A stretch of DNA of 64,000 nt, taken from NCBI GenBank assembly GCA_913775175.1, contig CAJYKU010000003.1, positions 1-64,000 of the forward strand, written 5' to 3'. This document shows positions 31,005-40,567 of this stretch, piece by piece. The notes beneath the pieces were generated by a model. The model was not told the origin of the DNA. It saw nothing but the letters and a program-made list of their open reading frames with translations, and did not search any database. The stretch is from an uncultured Pantoea sp. (lineage in GTDB: Bacteria > Pseudomonadota > Gammaproteobacteria > Enterobacterales > Enterobacteriaceae). Made by a program: the position numbers and the translations under genes. Every line of letters begins with the position of its first letter. The stretch's first letter is position 1.

Positions 31005-31028
31005 AACCAGCTGCAATTGCGGCTGGTT
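31005..31028 (+). repeat. Inverted repeat after aaeB
   Basis: AACCAGC and GCTGGTT flank an inner GCAATTGC palindrome, giving a long near-perfect hairpin immediately after the aaeB stop. No T run follows on the plus strand, so it may protect the 3' end or only partly terminate before gabD. Confidence 0.45.
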
Positions 31029-31107
31029 AAAATCTCGCTGAGCGCAAATCAGCTGCGCGTTGCCATCTATACTTTCCTGACAGATATCTATTGACAGGAG
31101 CCTTGAG

Positions 31108-32562
31108 ATGTCCAGTTCTTTGCAGCAACACACCCTTTTCAAAACCGGCTTTTTTGCTGACGGAGAGTGGCACAGTGCCAGCAGCACCTTTGAGGTGACT
31201 AACCCGGCTACCGGTGAAGTCATCGCCACTGTCGCTAAAGCGGGTAAAGCGGAAACTGAACAGGCGATTGCTGCCGCACAGCGCGCTTTTCCCGCCTGGC
31301 GGGCGAAAACCGCAAAGCAGCGTGCGGAGATCCTGACGCGCTGGTATCAGCTGATTATAGAAAACAAACGCTGGCTGGCTGAGCTCATGACCGCCGAGCA
31401 GGGCAAGCCGGTAAAAGAAGCTGAGGGCGAGGTGGAGTATGCCGCCAGCTTTATTCAATGGTTTGCAGAAGAGGCGAAGCGCGCCAACGGCGAGATTATT
31501 CCGCCAGCCAAAGCTGGCTCACGCATTCTGGCAACGCGTGAACCCGTGGGTGTCATTGCTGCTATCACTCCATGGAATTTCCCTATGGCAATGCTGACCC
31601 GCAAACTGGGCCCGGCGCTGGCAGCAGGCTGTACCGGCATTATTAAACCGGCGAACAACACACCTCTTAGTGCGTTTGCACTGATTGAACTGGCGCAGCA
31701 GGCGGGCGTGCCAGCGGGTGTGCTGAATGCAGTGGCGGGCGATACGCAGGCGATCAGCGATGCGATTATGGCCTCACCAGTTGTACGAAAAATTTCATTC
31801 ACCGGCTCAACAGCCGTTGGCAAAACCCTGATGCGCAACGCTGCTGAAACAATGAAAAAAGTCTCTATGGAGCTGGGCGGCAATGCACCCTACATCGTGT
31901 TTGAAGATGCTGACATTGAGGCCGCCGTGCAGGGCGCTATCGCCAACAAATTTCGTAATGCCGGACAGGTATGTGTCAGTGTCAATCGGTTCTATATTCA
32001 TGAACCAGTCTATGACCGCTTTGTGACGAAACTTGCTGAGGCTGTGGGAGCGCTTAAAGTGGGCAACGGTATGGAGCAGGACGTTGTCGTCGGGCCGTTA
32101 ATTGCTGCCTCCGCGCTGGAAAAGGTTGAGGAACATGTGACGGATGCAGTCAGCAAAGGCGGCCGGATTGTCACCGGTGGTAAACGCCATGAACTGGGCG
32201 GTAATTTCTGGCAGCCCACAGTGATTGCCGATGCACAGGAAAATATGAAACTGGCTCAGGATGAAACGTTTGGTCCGGTTGCAGCGTGCTTCCGCTTTAG
32301 CGATGAAGCAGAGGTCATTGCGCGTGCCAATGCCACAGAATATGGACTGGCAGCCTACTTCTACACCCAGAATCTGCAGCGGGTCTTTCGCGTCTCGGCA
32401 GCACTTGAGGCAGGAATGATTGGCATCAACGAATGTGCGGTATCAACGGAAGTGGCACCGTTTGGTGGTATTAAAGAATCGGGGCTGGGTCGTGAAGGCT
32501 CAGTGCTGGGTCTGGAAGAGTATCTGGAAGTGAAAACCTTGCATCTGGGTGGTCTCTCTTAG
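31108..32562 (+). CDS. gabD: NAD(P)-dependent succinate-semialdehyde dehydrogenase family protein (GabD-like)
   Basis: A 484-residue aldehyde dehydrogenase. Visible features are TPWNFP (154-159), cofactor-binding Lys180 in IIKPANN, the FTGSTAVGK nucleotide loop (231-239), general base Glu255 in SMELGGN and catalytic Cys289 in GQVCVSVNR. The overall sequence is closest to GabD. E. coli GabD has a second cysteine two residues after the catalytic one; here it is Ser291. The gene stands between aaeB and yhcO, where E. coli has nothing, has its own AGGAG site, and is not accompanied by gabT or gabP. It could oxidise another aldehyde; the symbol is by similarity only. Confidence 0.85.
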   Translation: MSSSLQQHTLFKTGFFADGEWHSASSTFEVTNPATGEVIATVAKAGKAETEQAIAAAQRAFPAWRAKTAKQRAEILTRWYQLIIENKRWLAELMTAEQGKPVKEAEGEVEYAASFIQWFAEEAKRANGEIIPPAKAGSRILATREPVGVIAAITPWNFPMAMLTRKLGPALAAGCTGIIKPANNTPLSAFALIELAQQAGVPAGVLNAVAGDTQAISDAIMASPVVRKISFTGSTAVGKTLMRNAAETMKKVSMELGGNAPYIVFEDADIEAAVQGAIANKFRNAGQVCVSVNRFYIHEPVYDRFVTKLAEAVGALKVGNGMEQDVVVGPLIAASALEKVEEHVTDAVSKGGRIVTGGKRHELGGNFWQPTVIADAQENMKLAQDETFGPVAACFRFSDEAEVIARANATEYGLAAYFYTQNLQRVFRVSAALEAGMIGINECAVSTEVAPFGGIKESGLGREGSVLGLEEYLEVKTLHLGGLS

Positions 32563-32577
32563 CAAGAGGAAACAGTC

Positions 32578-32847
32578 ATGCGAACCGAGCGTTTCGATTT
32601 CGATGAAATTGTCGATCAGGCCCATTTCTTTCGCCAGTTTAGCGAGCGCTTTTTGCCAGCTAACGCTGCTATTCAGGATCTGGAAGATCTCTGGAATCAT
32701 GTTACTGGCAAACAGATACCGCTACCGCTAAAAATTGAGTTTATCAATCTGGGGCAGGGACAGAAACGCCGATATGGCGCATTGATTCTGCTGTTTGATG
32801 AAGCAGAAGAGGAGCTGCAGGGGCAACTCCTCTTTGATGTTCAGTAA
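32578..32847 (+). CDS. yhcO: Barstar-family protein YhcO
   Basis: An 89-residue protein related to barstar, the barnase inhibitor, and clearly the orthologue of E. coli YhcO (FDFDEI, LPLPLKIEF, RRYGALILLFDEAEEEL). No barnase-type RNase gene is visible in the window, so any partner is unknown. It starts 15 nt after gabD with AAGAGGAAAC before the ATG and so probably shares the gabD transcript. Confidence 0.92.
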   Translation: MRTERFDFDEIVDQAHFFRQFSERFLPANAAIQDLEDLWNHVTGKQIPLPLKIEFINLGQGQKRRYGALILLFDEAEEELQGQLLFDVQ

Positions 32848-32855
32848 TTCAGACC

Positions 32856-32880
32856 AAAAAGGGCCCCGCAGTGCGGGGCC
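32856..32880 (-). terminator. yhcN-type gene terminator
   Basis: GGCCCCGC and GCGGGGCC form an 8-bp GC stem with a 3-nt loop. On the minus strand it is followed by CTTTTT, so it serves the minus-strand yhcN gene that ends at 32908. It also lies just after the yhcO stop and may block convergent reading. Confidence 0.82.
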
Positions 32881-32907
32881 AAAGGGTTCGTCAGGGGTGA
32901 CGAGGAA

Positions 32908-33174
32908 TTACTTATAGAGTTCGGCAGTAACGTGATAGCTATCGCCAGTGCGTGCTTCGATCACGCGGTAAGCGCTGGCACCCTGCGCATCAGCTTTTTG
33001 TGAAAGCTGTGCACGATAGTCCATTGGCGCTCCGCCAGTACCGCTAATGCTAATAGTGCTGCCAGCAGGCTGCAGATTCTGTGCTGTTTCGCTGGTCACC
33101 AGCTGAGCGGCATTTGCGCCAAAGGTGAACAGGGAAAGCAGGCCAGCGATTGCAAGAGTTGTTTTGATATTCAT
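32908..33174 (-). CDS. YhcN/BhsA-type periplasmic stress protein, copy 1 (DUF1471)
   Basis: An 88-residue secreted protein with a signal peptide (MNIKTTLAIAGLLSLFTFGANA) and a DUF1471 domain ending HVTAELYK. The start has AGGAGATAA upstream. It resembles E. coli YhcN, a peroxide and acid stress protein. It is 119 nt from a second, similar gene on the same strand, and the two look like a tandem duplication. Confidence 0.88.
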   Translation of the reverse strand: MNIKTTLAIAGLLSLFTFGANAAQLVTSETAQNLQPAGSTISISGTGGAPMDYRAQLSQKADAQGASAYRVIEARTGDSYHVTAELYK

Positions 33175-33293
33175 AGAGTTATCTCCTCGTTAGCATCAAC
33201 AACCTGCAGCTACACCAGAGTAAGCGGGTCGTCGACTATTTACGACGCTTCAGCGCGCCGGTTAACTATTTATTGATAAGATTGAGCTGTCGC

Positions 33294-33557
33294 TTATTTA
33301 TAAAGTTCAGCTGTCGCGTGATAGGTGTTGTCGTTGTACGCTTCGATAACACGGTACGCTTTTGCGCCCTGCGCATCAGCTTTGGCATTCAGCTGCTGGT
33401 GAATATCCATTGGCGTACCACCGACACCGCTGACGCTGATCGTGCCGGCTGGCTGCAAATTGGTTGCCTGATCGGCAGAGATAGAATCTGCTGCAGAAGC
33501 ACCGAAAGAGAGAGCAGAAAGTATGCCTAGTGTTGCGATAGTAGCTTTAATGTTCAT
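33294..33557 (-). CDS. yhcN: YhcN-type periplasmic stress protein, copy 2 (DUF1471)
   Basis: An 87-residue protein, the length of E. coli YhcN. The start MNIKATIATLG at 33557 opens a normal signal peptide ending FGASAA; the track's 18 extra codons lie upstream of it. It shares GVGGTPMD-type, KADAQGAKAYRVIEA and HATAELYK blocks with the neighbouring copy. Expression is probably stress-linked; a CRP-like dyad lies about 40 bp upstream. Confidence 0.9.
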   Translation of the reverse strand: MNIKATIATLGILSALSFGASAADSISADQATNLQPAGTISVSGVGGTPMDIHQQLNAKADAQGAKAYRVIEAYNDNTYHATAELYK

Positions 33558-33596
33558 GATTTTTCCTCGTCTCTGATTTTTTATCTTTTTTGATAG

Positions 33597-33612
33597 TGTG
33601 ATCTTCATCACG
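33597..33612. promoter_or_regulatory. Candidate CRP-like dyad upstream of yhcN
   Basis: TGTGATCTTCATCACG matches TGTGA-N6-TCACA at nine of ten positions. It is centred about 47 bp upstream of the yhcN ATG, so it would overlap the core promoter. Confidence 0.35.
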
Positions 33613-34318
33613 AAAAGAAGTATAGATCTAATAACGCAGGAAATTAATACTCCGCTAATAATGTTTTGTTGTAATCCTTTGGCTTTTTGCTGCTTTTTTA
33701 TAACGCTTAGTTATTAAAATTGAGCAAAATGCAACCATTAGTGTTTTTTTATTCGCAAAAACAGTGATCTATGTCAAATTAACTTTTTGTGCGAACAATA
33801 GCGGTGGATGACACTGCTTTAAAGCGCCATACCCAGTTTAACCGGGATATATGCTGGAAAAATACAGAGTAAAGTAGGGGAGCGAGATGACGGGGCGTAA
33901 AGGTATGACCAATAATCAGGATAGTTATAACGTTCAGCGATAAGGATGCGATAACAGAGATTGCCGCAAAGCAGAATGTTCCGGGGCTATTGAGGCGGTC
34001 AGGCGGTAAAGCAACGCTCTGTGCAATGACCAGCCAGCAAAGGTGATAACGCTGCCCACGCTACAGTGTTATGGCTGAGGCATCAGAGTAGGTGCAATGG
34101 CAGTGTGCGCAGGGTAGTGAGTTAGTGAGTACAGTGGCTATCAGACGTAAACGTAAACCCGGGCACAGGCGGTGAGATCAAAAATAAGATAACCATGAGC
34201 AGACGAGGCGCTGCTGTTGATTAGGCAAAGACAAGCAGACTCAATACTTATCAGGATGAAGCGATAGTTCAGCAGGTGCAATCAGGTTGTGAGCCGGGCA
34301 ACAGCGTTCCGGCAGACA

Positions 34319-34340
34319 CCGGCAGCAGTGTTGCTGCCGG
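34319..34340 (-). repeat. Strong hairpin after argR
   Basis: CCGGCAGCA-GTGT-TGCTGCCGG is a 9-bp perfect stem 11 nt beyond the argR stop. No T run follows on either strand, so it may be a weak or factor-dependent argR terminator. Confidence 0.5.
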
Positions 34341-34350
34341 AAAGCAGGGA

Positions 34351-35241
<891 letters not shown>

Positions 35242-36177
35242 ATGAAAGTTGCCGTTCTAGGAGCCGCTGGTGGTATTGGCCAGGCACTGGCTCTGCTGCT
35301 CAAAACCCAGTTACCTGCGGGTTCAGCCCTCTCACTTTATGATATTGCACCGGTGACACCCGGGGTCGCGGTCGATCTCAGCCATATTCCCACAGCCGTA
35401 TCAGTGGAAGGCTTTAGTGGCGAAGATGCCACACCCGCACTAAGAGGTGCCGATGTAGTACTGATCTCCGCTGGAGTGGCACGTAAGCCCGGTATGGATC
35501 GTGCAGACCTGTTTAATGTCAACGCTGGCATTGTGCGTAATCTGATTGAACAGGTGGCAACAACGGCGCCCAAAGCACTGATTGGTGTAATTACCAACCC
35601 GGTAAATACCACGGTGGCTATTGCCGCTGAGGTGCTGAAAAAAGCGGGCGTATACGATAAAAATCGTCTGTTTGGCATCTCTACGCTGGATGTGATCCGG
35701 GCCAATACGTTTGTGGCTGCACTCAAAAATAAGCATCCAGAGGAGATTGACGTGCCGGTCGTCGGTGGCCACTCCGGGGTTACGATACTGCCACTGTTGT
35801 CGCAGGTGCCAGGAGTCAGTTTCAGCGATCAGGAAATTGCTGATTTGACTAAACGTATTCAGAACGCCGGCACTGAGGTTGTAGAAGCAAAAGCGGGTGG
35901 TGGATCGGCAACGCTTTCGATGGGGCAGGCGGCAGCCCGTTTTGGTCTGTCGCTGATCCGTGCGTTGCAGGGAGAAGCGAACGTGGTTGAGTGTGCCTAT
36001 GTTGAAGGCGACGGAGAGTACGCCCGCTTCTTCTCTCAGCCGCTGCTGCTGGGTAAAAACGGCATTGTTGAACGCCGTCCGCTTGGACCACTCAGCGATT
36101 TTGAGCAGCAGGCGCTGCAGGGGATGCTGGACACGCTGAAAAAAGATATTGCTCAGGGTGAAGAGTTTGTGAAGTAA
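35242..36177 (+). CDS. mdh: Malate dehydrogenase (NAD)
   Basis: A 311-residue TCA-cycle enzyme that interconverts malate and oxaloacetate. The start [16 protein letters not shown] at 35242 follows AAGGAGTTCAGG; the track's 9 extra codons are upstream of this site. The catalytic histidine is in VVGGHSGVT and the substrate arginines are in RKPGMDR-type segments. It is one residue shorter than E. coli Mdh. A strong terminator follows, and then mscM instead of the degS expected from E. coli. Confidence 0.97.
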   Translation: MKVAVLGAAGGIGQALALLLKTQLPAGSALSLYDIAPVTPGVAVDLSHIPTAVSVEGFSGEDATPALRGADVVLISAGVARKPGMDRADLFNVNAGIVRNLIEQVATTAPKALIGVITNPVNTTVAIAAEVLKKAGVYDKNRLFGISTLDVIRANTFVAALKNKHPEEIDVPVVGGHSGVTILPLLSQVPGVSFSDQEIADLTKRIQNAGTEVVEAKAGGGSATLSMGQAAARFGLSLIRALQGEANVVECAYVEGDGEYARFFSQPLLLGKNGIVERRPLGPLSDFEQQALQGMLDTLKKDIAQGEEFVK

Positions 36178-36195
36178 CCTCCTGATCAATAACAG

Positions 36196-36223
36196 AACGC
36201 CCGGCCAGTGCCGGGCGTTTTTG
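36196..36223 (+). terminator. mdh terminator
   Basis: AACGCCCGGC-CAGT-GCCGGGCGTT forms a 10-bp perfect stem followed by TTTT. It fills the 46-bp gap between mdh and the convergent mscM gene. Confidence 0.92.
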
Positions 36224-39200
36224 TCACAGTCCGCCTGACTTAAATGTCTGGCTGGTGGCTGATCCTGAAGCGGCAGGCGTTTTCCGTCCCAGTGTCTCCA
36301 TTCTTACCTGGAAGGGCGGGAAGGGCATTTCAATATTGTGTTCTGCAAAGCCGTGCAGAATCAGCTGATGCAGTTCATGACGCAGCGGCATACGATGTCC
36401 CATCTCCGCTGCATGTACACGCAGCTCAAACAGCTGGATCCCCTGCTGCAGATCCACCAGATAGACTTCAGGTGGCGGCATATCCAGCACGTAAGTACAG
36501 CGTTCTGCAGCCTGTTTCAGAATCGTTGTGGCTTCTTCACTATTAACATGTGCGGGTGCCGGAATTGTCAGTACTACGCGTGTTACCGAATCAGAGAGCG
36601 ACCAGTTAACAAACTGCTCGGTGATAAACGCCTTATTCGGCACAATGATCTCTTTGCGATCCCAGTCAGTGATGGTAGTGGCACGCGTATTAATACGGGT
36701 GATGCTGCCGGTGAGATCGCGAATCGTCACGGTATCACCTATTCGAATCGGTTTTTCAAACAGAATAATCAGGCCGGAGATAAAGTTGGCAAATATCTCC
36801 TGCAGACCAAATCCCAGTCCCAGACCCAGTGCCGCGACCAGCCACTGCAGCTTCGACCACTCCACGCCTATCATTGAGAAGCCAATCAGCCCTCCCATCA
36901 GCATCAGCGCATATTTGGTCAGCGTGGTAATGGCGTAGCCGGTGCCGGGTGCAAGGCTGAGGTGCTGCAGTAGTGCCAGCTCCAGCAGTGCCGGCATATT
37001 GCGCACTAGCTGTGTGGTAATAATCAATACCAGGATGGCGATCAGCACTGCGCCCAGCGTAATCGGCTGCACGCTTTCAACACCCTGCACGGTAGTGCTG
37101 GCGTCCCAGAGTGGGATGTTATCCAGAAAGCTGAAAGCGGAGTGGATTTCAGACCAGAGCAGGATCACGGAGACCAGCGCAATCAGCGTCAGTATTGAGC
37201 GTACCAGACGCAGCGACTGCGCACTGATTTCATCAAGATCGATAACCGGCTCATCAATCTCAATACTCTCAGTGTTGGTAGCACTCTGCAGCTCTTTCTC
37301 CTCCTCGCTGCGCGCACGATTCGCCAGCATATCGGCACGACGCTGGCGGGCACGATCAAAGGCGATGCGGCGGCGCTGGATCAGCATCCAGCGGCGAATG
37401 ATGTGGTAGATCACCAGCAGGAAAAACCAGATACATACCGAGGTTTCCAGCCGGGCCAGCAGTGCCTGCGCAGTGGCCAGATAGCCAATACAGGAAGCAA
37501 AGGCGGCCAGCAGCGGGATGGCAATCATAACATTCCACAGAATGCGGTTAATAAAGTTGTCGCCGCTGCCCTCTTTATCCAGATAGAGCGGTATGCCGGC
37601 GCGCTTCAGGCTGACGGTGACAATGCTCAATGCGCCGCAAATCAGAATAAAGCAGAGCCGTCCCAGAGTGGCATAAAATTGCAGATCTTCCAGATTGGCA
37701 AAGGCGATCAGCAGCATGATAAGCGGCACAATCAGCCCCACCGTCAGGGAGTAGTAGCGCATGGCACGTGCCACCCGCGTCTGCGGCCAGCGGAAGTGTA
37801 CGACAAACAGACCATCGTGCCGGGCAAACGCGGCGCTGATCATAAATGCCCATAACAGCGGCAGAGTGGCGGTTATGCCATCACCAATCGCGACAGCAAA
37901 TGGATAGGGCCAGGCGTGCTGCAGGCCATAACCGAGCGCAGCCCAGAGCACCGGTAGCGGCAGCGCTACCAGAATCGACCAGAATACCGTGCGCAGTGTC
38001 AGACTAAAGCGATCCTGAGTCACCTTACCGACACGGCTGGCAGCCCGGGCCATAAATGCATTGAAGTGACGCCGTGAGCTGATACTAAAGCCAACCAGCA
38101 GCACGGCACCAATCACCGGCAATACAGTTTCGCGGCTGGTAAACATCATCGCCAGCGCTTTGCCTATCTGACCCAGCGTATCCAGCGAAAGCAGACGGTT
38201 TAAGGCACTGGCAACCTCCAGTGGATATTTCAGGCCCGTCGGGCTGACATCTGCTGTCCAGAAAAGATAGCGGTGTGTCGCCTCTTTCACTTCACTGAGC
38301 GCATCCTGCAGCTGTGTGTTAGAGACTTTAAGTTTGGTGATTTCCAGAATCAGCGTATCGCAGCCAGAGATTAGCGAATTCAGCAGTTCACGCTGGGTAC
38401 GCAGTTGCGCATCCAGAATGCGGCTCTGCTCACTGGTGTAAGGTGTGCCATCTTTCTGCTTCTCCTGGCGTAGCGTCTGCTGCTGCTCAAGCAGCGACTC
38501 ATAGTGCAGACGCTGTACCCGCAGTTCGCCCATTTCGCTGTCGATCTGCTGTGTTTTTGGCATATCTGGCAGGCGGGCGACCTGAGCACGCAGCGCCTCT
38601 CCCAGCAGGTTAGATGCGCCCAGCCATTGTGACTGCTCACGCAGCGTGCTCAATGCCTGGCGTACCTGCAGGGTCTGATTAGTCGCCAGTCGCTGCTGTG
38701 AGGCAACCAGATCCATACGCTGTGCCTGCTGGTTGAGCGCAGTGGAGAGTTCGCGGTTGATGCGCAGCTGGTCACTGATACCTGGTGGCAAATCGCTGCT
38801 GTTTTCTGCCAGCTGTTCGGTGCGCTCCAGCGCCTGTTCAGCCTCACGCTGGCGCTGATTATTGAGCTGACTGCGCAACGCCTGCAGATAGTTATCCAGC
38901 TGGGTCGCTTTGCGCTGGTGTACCTCTGCCCGCATCCGGGCCAGTTCCTGACGATTGTTGGCTGATAGCTGTGCCAGTTCCAGCTCATCGATGCGGGCTT
39001 TATTTGCGGCACTTTCAGCCTGGCGGGCGTAGAACTGTGCCTGCGCCAGTGGCGTAGTGGCGGTGGAAATCCCCTGTGCCCGACGTTCGCTTTCTGTCAT
39101 CGCGCGGCGTGCATCGGTTTGCTGCTGCGGCAGCTGCGCCAGTGAATCGCTGATTTCGCGTGCGCGATCCTGCTCCTGCTGTGCCTGGCGTCCCTCTTCC

Positions 39201-39559
39201 AGCAGCTGGCTGCTGACCTGCAGAATCTCCTGATCCAGTTCAGCATTACTCATCCCACTGCGCACTGGTTTGCTGGAGTCGGTTAATGTGGCGATCTGCT
39301 GGCGTAATTCACGCGCCAGACGGGGAAAATCGTCAATCACCTGCTGATACTGTTTTGCCCGCTCCAGCGAATCATTACGTTCAGAGATAAAGTTGATAGC
39401 CGCTTCCAGCGCCTGAACCTGTTCCGTTTGTTCAGGTGTGCTTTTAGCTGATTTGGCTTCATCCAGCTCCTGCTGCAACTGCGTTACAGAGGGCTGGGAA
39501 GCGGCGAAGAGAGGGCTGCTGAATACCAGACTCAGCAGCAGGAGTAGAAACGCACGCAC
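36224..39559 (-). CDS. mscM: Miniconductance mechanosensitive channel MscM (YjeP)
   Basis: An 1111-residue MscK-like channel of the inner membrane that relieves osmotic pressure. A signal peptide (about 1-19) is followed by a long periplasmic coiled-coil region (roughly 25-450), many membrane helices, and the C-terminal MscS pore and beta domain (GLGFGLQEIFANFISGLIIL; RIGDTVTIRDLTGSI). It aligns with E. coli MscM over its whole length. It is 16 nt after psd on the same strand and ends next to the mdh terminator. Confidence 0.95.
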   Translation of the reverse strand: MRAFLLLLLSLVFSSPLFAASQPSVTQLQQELDEAKSAKSTPEQTEQVQALEAAINFISERNDSLERAKQYQQVIDDFPRLARELRQQIATLTDSSKPVRSGMSNAELDQEILQVSSQLLEEGRQAQQEQDRAREISDSLAQLPQQQTDARRAMTESERRAQGISTATTPLAQAQFYARQAESAANKARIDELELAQLSANNRQELARMRAEVHQRKATQLDNYLQALRSQLNNQRQREAEQALERTEQLAENSSDLPPGISDQLRINRELSTALNQQAQRMDLVASQQRLATNQTLQVRQALSTLREQSQWLGASNLLGEALRAQVARLPDMPKTQQIDSEMGELRVQRLHYESLLEQQQTLRQEKQKDGTPYTSEQSRILDAQLRTQRELLNSLISGCDTLILEITKLKVSNTQLQDALSEVKEATHRYLFWTADVSPTGLKYPLEVASALNRLLSLDTLGQIGKALAMMFTSRETVLPVIGAVLLVGFSISSRRHFNAFMARAASRVGKVTQDRFSLTLRTVFWSILVALPLPVLWAALGYGLQHAWPYPFAVAIGDGITATLPLLWAFMISAAFARHDGLFVVHFRWPQTRVARAMRYYSLTVGLIVPLIMLLIAFANLEDLQFYATLGRLCFILICGALSIVTVSLKRAGIPLYLDKEGSGDNFINRILWNVMIAIPLLAAFASCIGYLATAQALLARLETSVCIWFFLLVIYHIIRRWMLIQRRRIAFDRARQRRADMLANRARSEEEKELQSATNTESIEIDEPVIDLDEISAQSLRLVRSILTLIALVSVILLWSEIHSAFSFLDNIPLWDASTTVQGVESVQPITLGAVLIAILVLIITTQLVRNMPALLELALLQHLSLAPGTGYAITTLTKYALMLMGGLIGFSMIGVEWSKLQWLVAALGLGLGFGLQEIFANFISGLIILFEKPIRIGDTVTIRDLTGSITRINTRATTITDWDRKEIIVPNKAFITEQFVNWSLSDSVTRVVLTIPAPAHVNSEEATTILKQAAERCTYVLDMPPPEVYLVDLQQGIQLFELRVHAAEMGHRMPLRHELHQLILHGFAEHNIEMPFPPFQVRMETLGRKTPAASGSATSQTFKSGGL

Positions 39560-39575
39560 GGCAGTGGGCCTCTGA

Positions 39576-40472
39576 TTATTCAGTCAGCGGAGCGCTGTCG
39601 CCAGGCTGCGGCAGAGCGATAGCCAGCGGCTGACCGAGACGGACTTTGCTTTCCGCTTCCAGGCTTTCTGCCAGTTTCACCCGATGCGGCGCGAACAGAT
39701 TAATTACGGTTGATCCCAGTTTAAACCGGCCCATCTCCTGGCCTTTCAGTAACACCACTGCGCCATCATGCTCAGCGGAAGGATAACGCCAGCGTTTAAT
39801 GACGCCCTCACGCGGCGGCGTAATGGTACCGGTCCAGACGGTTTCAATACTGCCAACAATGGTTGCACCCACCAGAATCTGCACCATCGGACCGTGATCG
39901 GTATCAAACACGCAGATAACGCGCTCGTTACGGGCGAAAAGGTTAGGGATATTGCGCGCGGTCAACGGATTCACCGAATAGAGATCGCCCGGGACATAGA
40001 TCATTTCGCGCAGAATACCGTTGCATGGCATATGAACACGATGATAGTCGCGCGGTGCCAGATAAGTCGTGACAAACTCGCCATCTGCAAATTTTTCTGC
40101 CAGCTCATCGTTGCCAGCCAGTAGTGCCTGTAACGTGTAGTAGTGGCCTTTAGCCTGGAAAATCTGGTCACCCTGAATGCGACCCAGCTGGCTGATAGCG
40201 CCATCGCAGGGAAGTGCCAGTAATGTGGCATCAGGGTCGATTGGGCGAGCGCCCTCCTTGAGCGGTCGTACAAAAAAGTCGTTGAAGGTGCGATAGCTTC
40301 CGGTATGCGGCTTGCTCGCTTCTGCCATATCAACTTTATAGAACCAGACAAATGCATCGATAACCGCTTTGGTCAGCCAGCCACCACGGCGGCTGGCACC
40401 CCAACCGGCGAGTTCGGTCAGCGCCTTCTTGGGCAGAATTTGATTCAGGCCGAGTTTAAAACGATCCAACAC
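39576..40472 (-). CDS. psd: Phosphatidylserine decarboxylase proenzyme
   Basis: A 298-residue membrane-associated enzyme that makes phosphatidylethanolamine. The LGST site in [14 protein letters not shown] is where self-cleavage forms the pyruvoyl group; other motifs are [10 protein letters not shown] and FARNERV. The start is a GTG at 40472 with a perfect AGGAGG 5 nt upstream, giving M-L as in E. coli. It is about 24 residues shorter than E. coli Psd because the acidic C-terminal tail is reduced. It is co-transcribed with mscM. Confidence 0.95.
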   Translation of the reverse strand: MLDRFKLGLNQILPKKALTELAGWGASRRGGWLTKAVIDAFVWFYKVDMAEASKPHTGSYRTFNDFFVRPLKEGARPIDPDATLLALPCDGAISQLGRIQGDQIFQAKGHYYTLQALLAGNDELAEKFADGEFVTTYLAPRDYHRVHMPCNGILREMIYVPGDLYSVNPLTARNIPNLFARNERVICVFDTDHGPMVQILVGATIVGSIETVWTGTITPPREGVIKRWRYPSAEHDGAVVLLKGQEMGRFKLGSTVINLFAPHRVKLAESLEAESKVRLGQPLAIALPQPGDSAPLTE

Positions 40473-40506
40473 CGTTGCCTCCTGGCTTAATAACCTGTGA
40501 TTTACA

Positions 40507-40537
40507 TAAAAAAGGGGGCGGATTGTATCAGCGCCCC
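40507..40537 (-). terminator. rsgA terminator
   Basis: On the minus strand GGGGCG and CGCCCC close an 11-nt loop and are followed by CTTTTTT. It lies about 30 nt after the rsgA stop, so psd needs its own promoter or readthrough. Confidence 0.75.
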
Positions 40538-40567
40538 GCTCGGTTAGCGACTGTGACGTTTTATCGC

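Larger units (their letters stand above)
33558..34350. other. 793-bp gene-free gap between yhcN and argR
   Basis: I read both strands for short ORFs and found none above about 20 codons with support. The left third is A/T-rich and holds the yhcN promoter. The rest is compositionally ordinary but full of stops. Present are a CRP-like dyad (33597-33612), an 18-codon ORF with an SD-like AGGGGAG (33887-33943) and a strong hairpin at 34319-34340. An sRNA is possible but not shown. Confidence 0.6.

Noticed and set aside
32578-33557. Toxin-antitoxin or immunity module from the barstar gene and its neighbours
   Set aside because: No nuclease partner; the neighbours are secreted DUF1471 proteins on the opposite strand, found at the same place in E. 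coli.
33761-33776. Second CRP-like site in the yhcN-argR gap
   Set aside because: GTGA-N6-TCA only, with mismatches at both outer positions; too weak to list.
35440-36189. 249-codon minus-strand ORF opposite mdh
   Set aside because: Shadow of mdh, overlapping its terminator.
36224-39559. Possible mobile element at the mdh-mscM junction
   Set aside because: No transposase, direct repeat or terminal inverted repeat is visible; the only inverted repeat is the mdh terminator.
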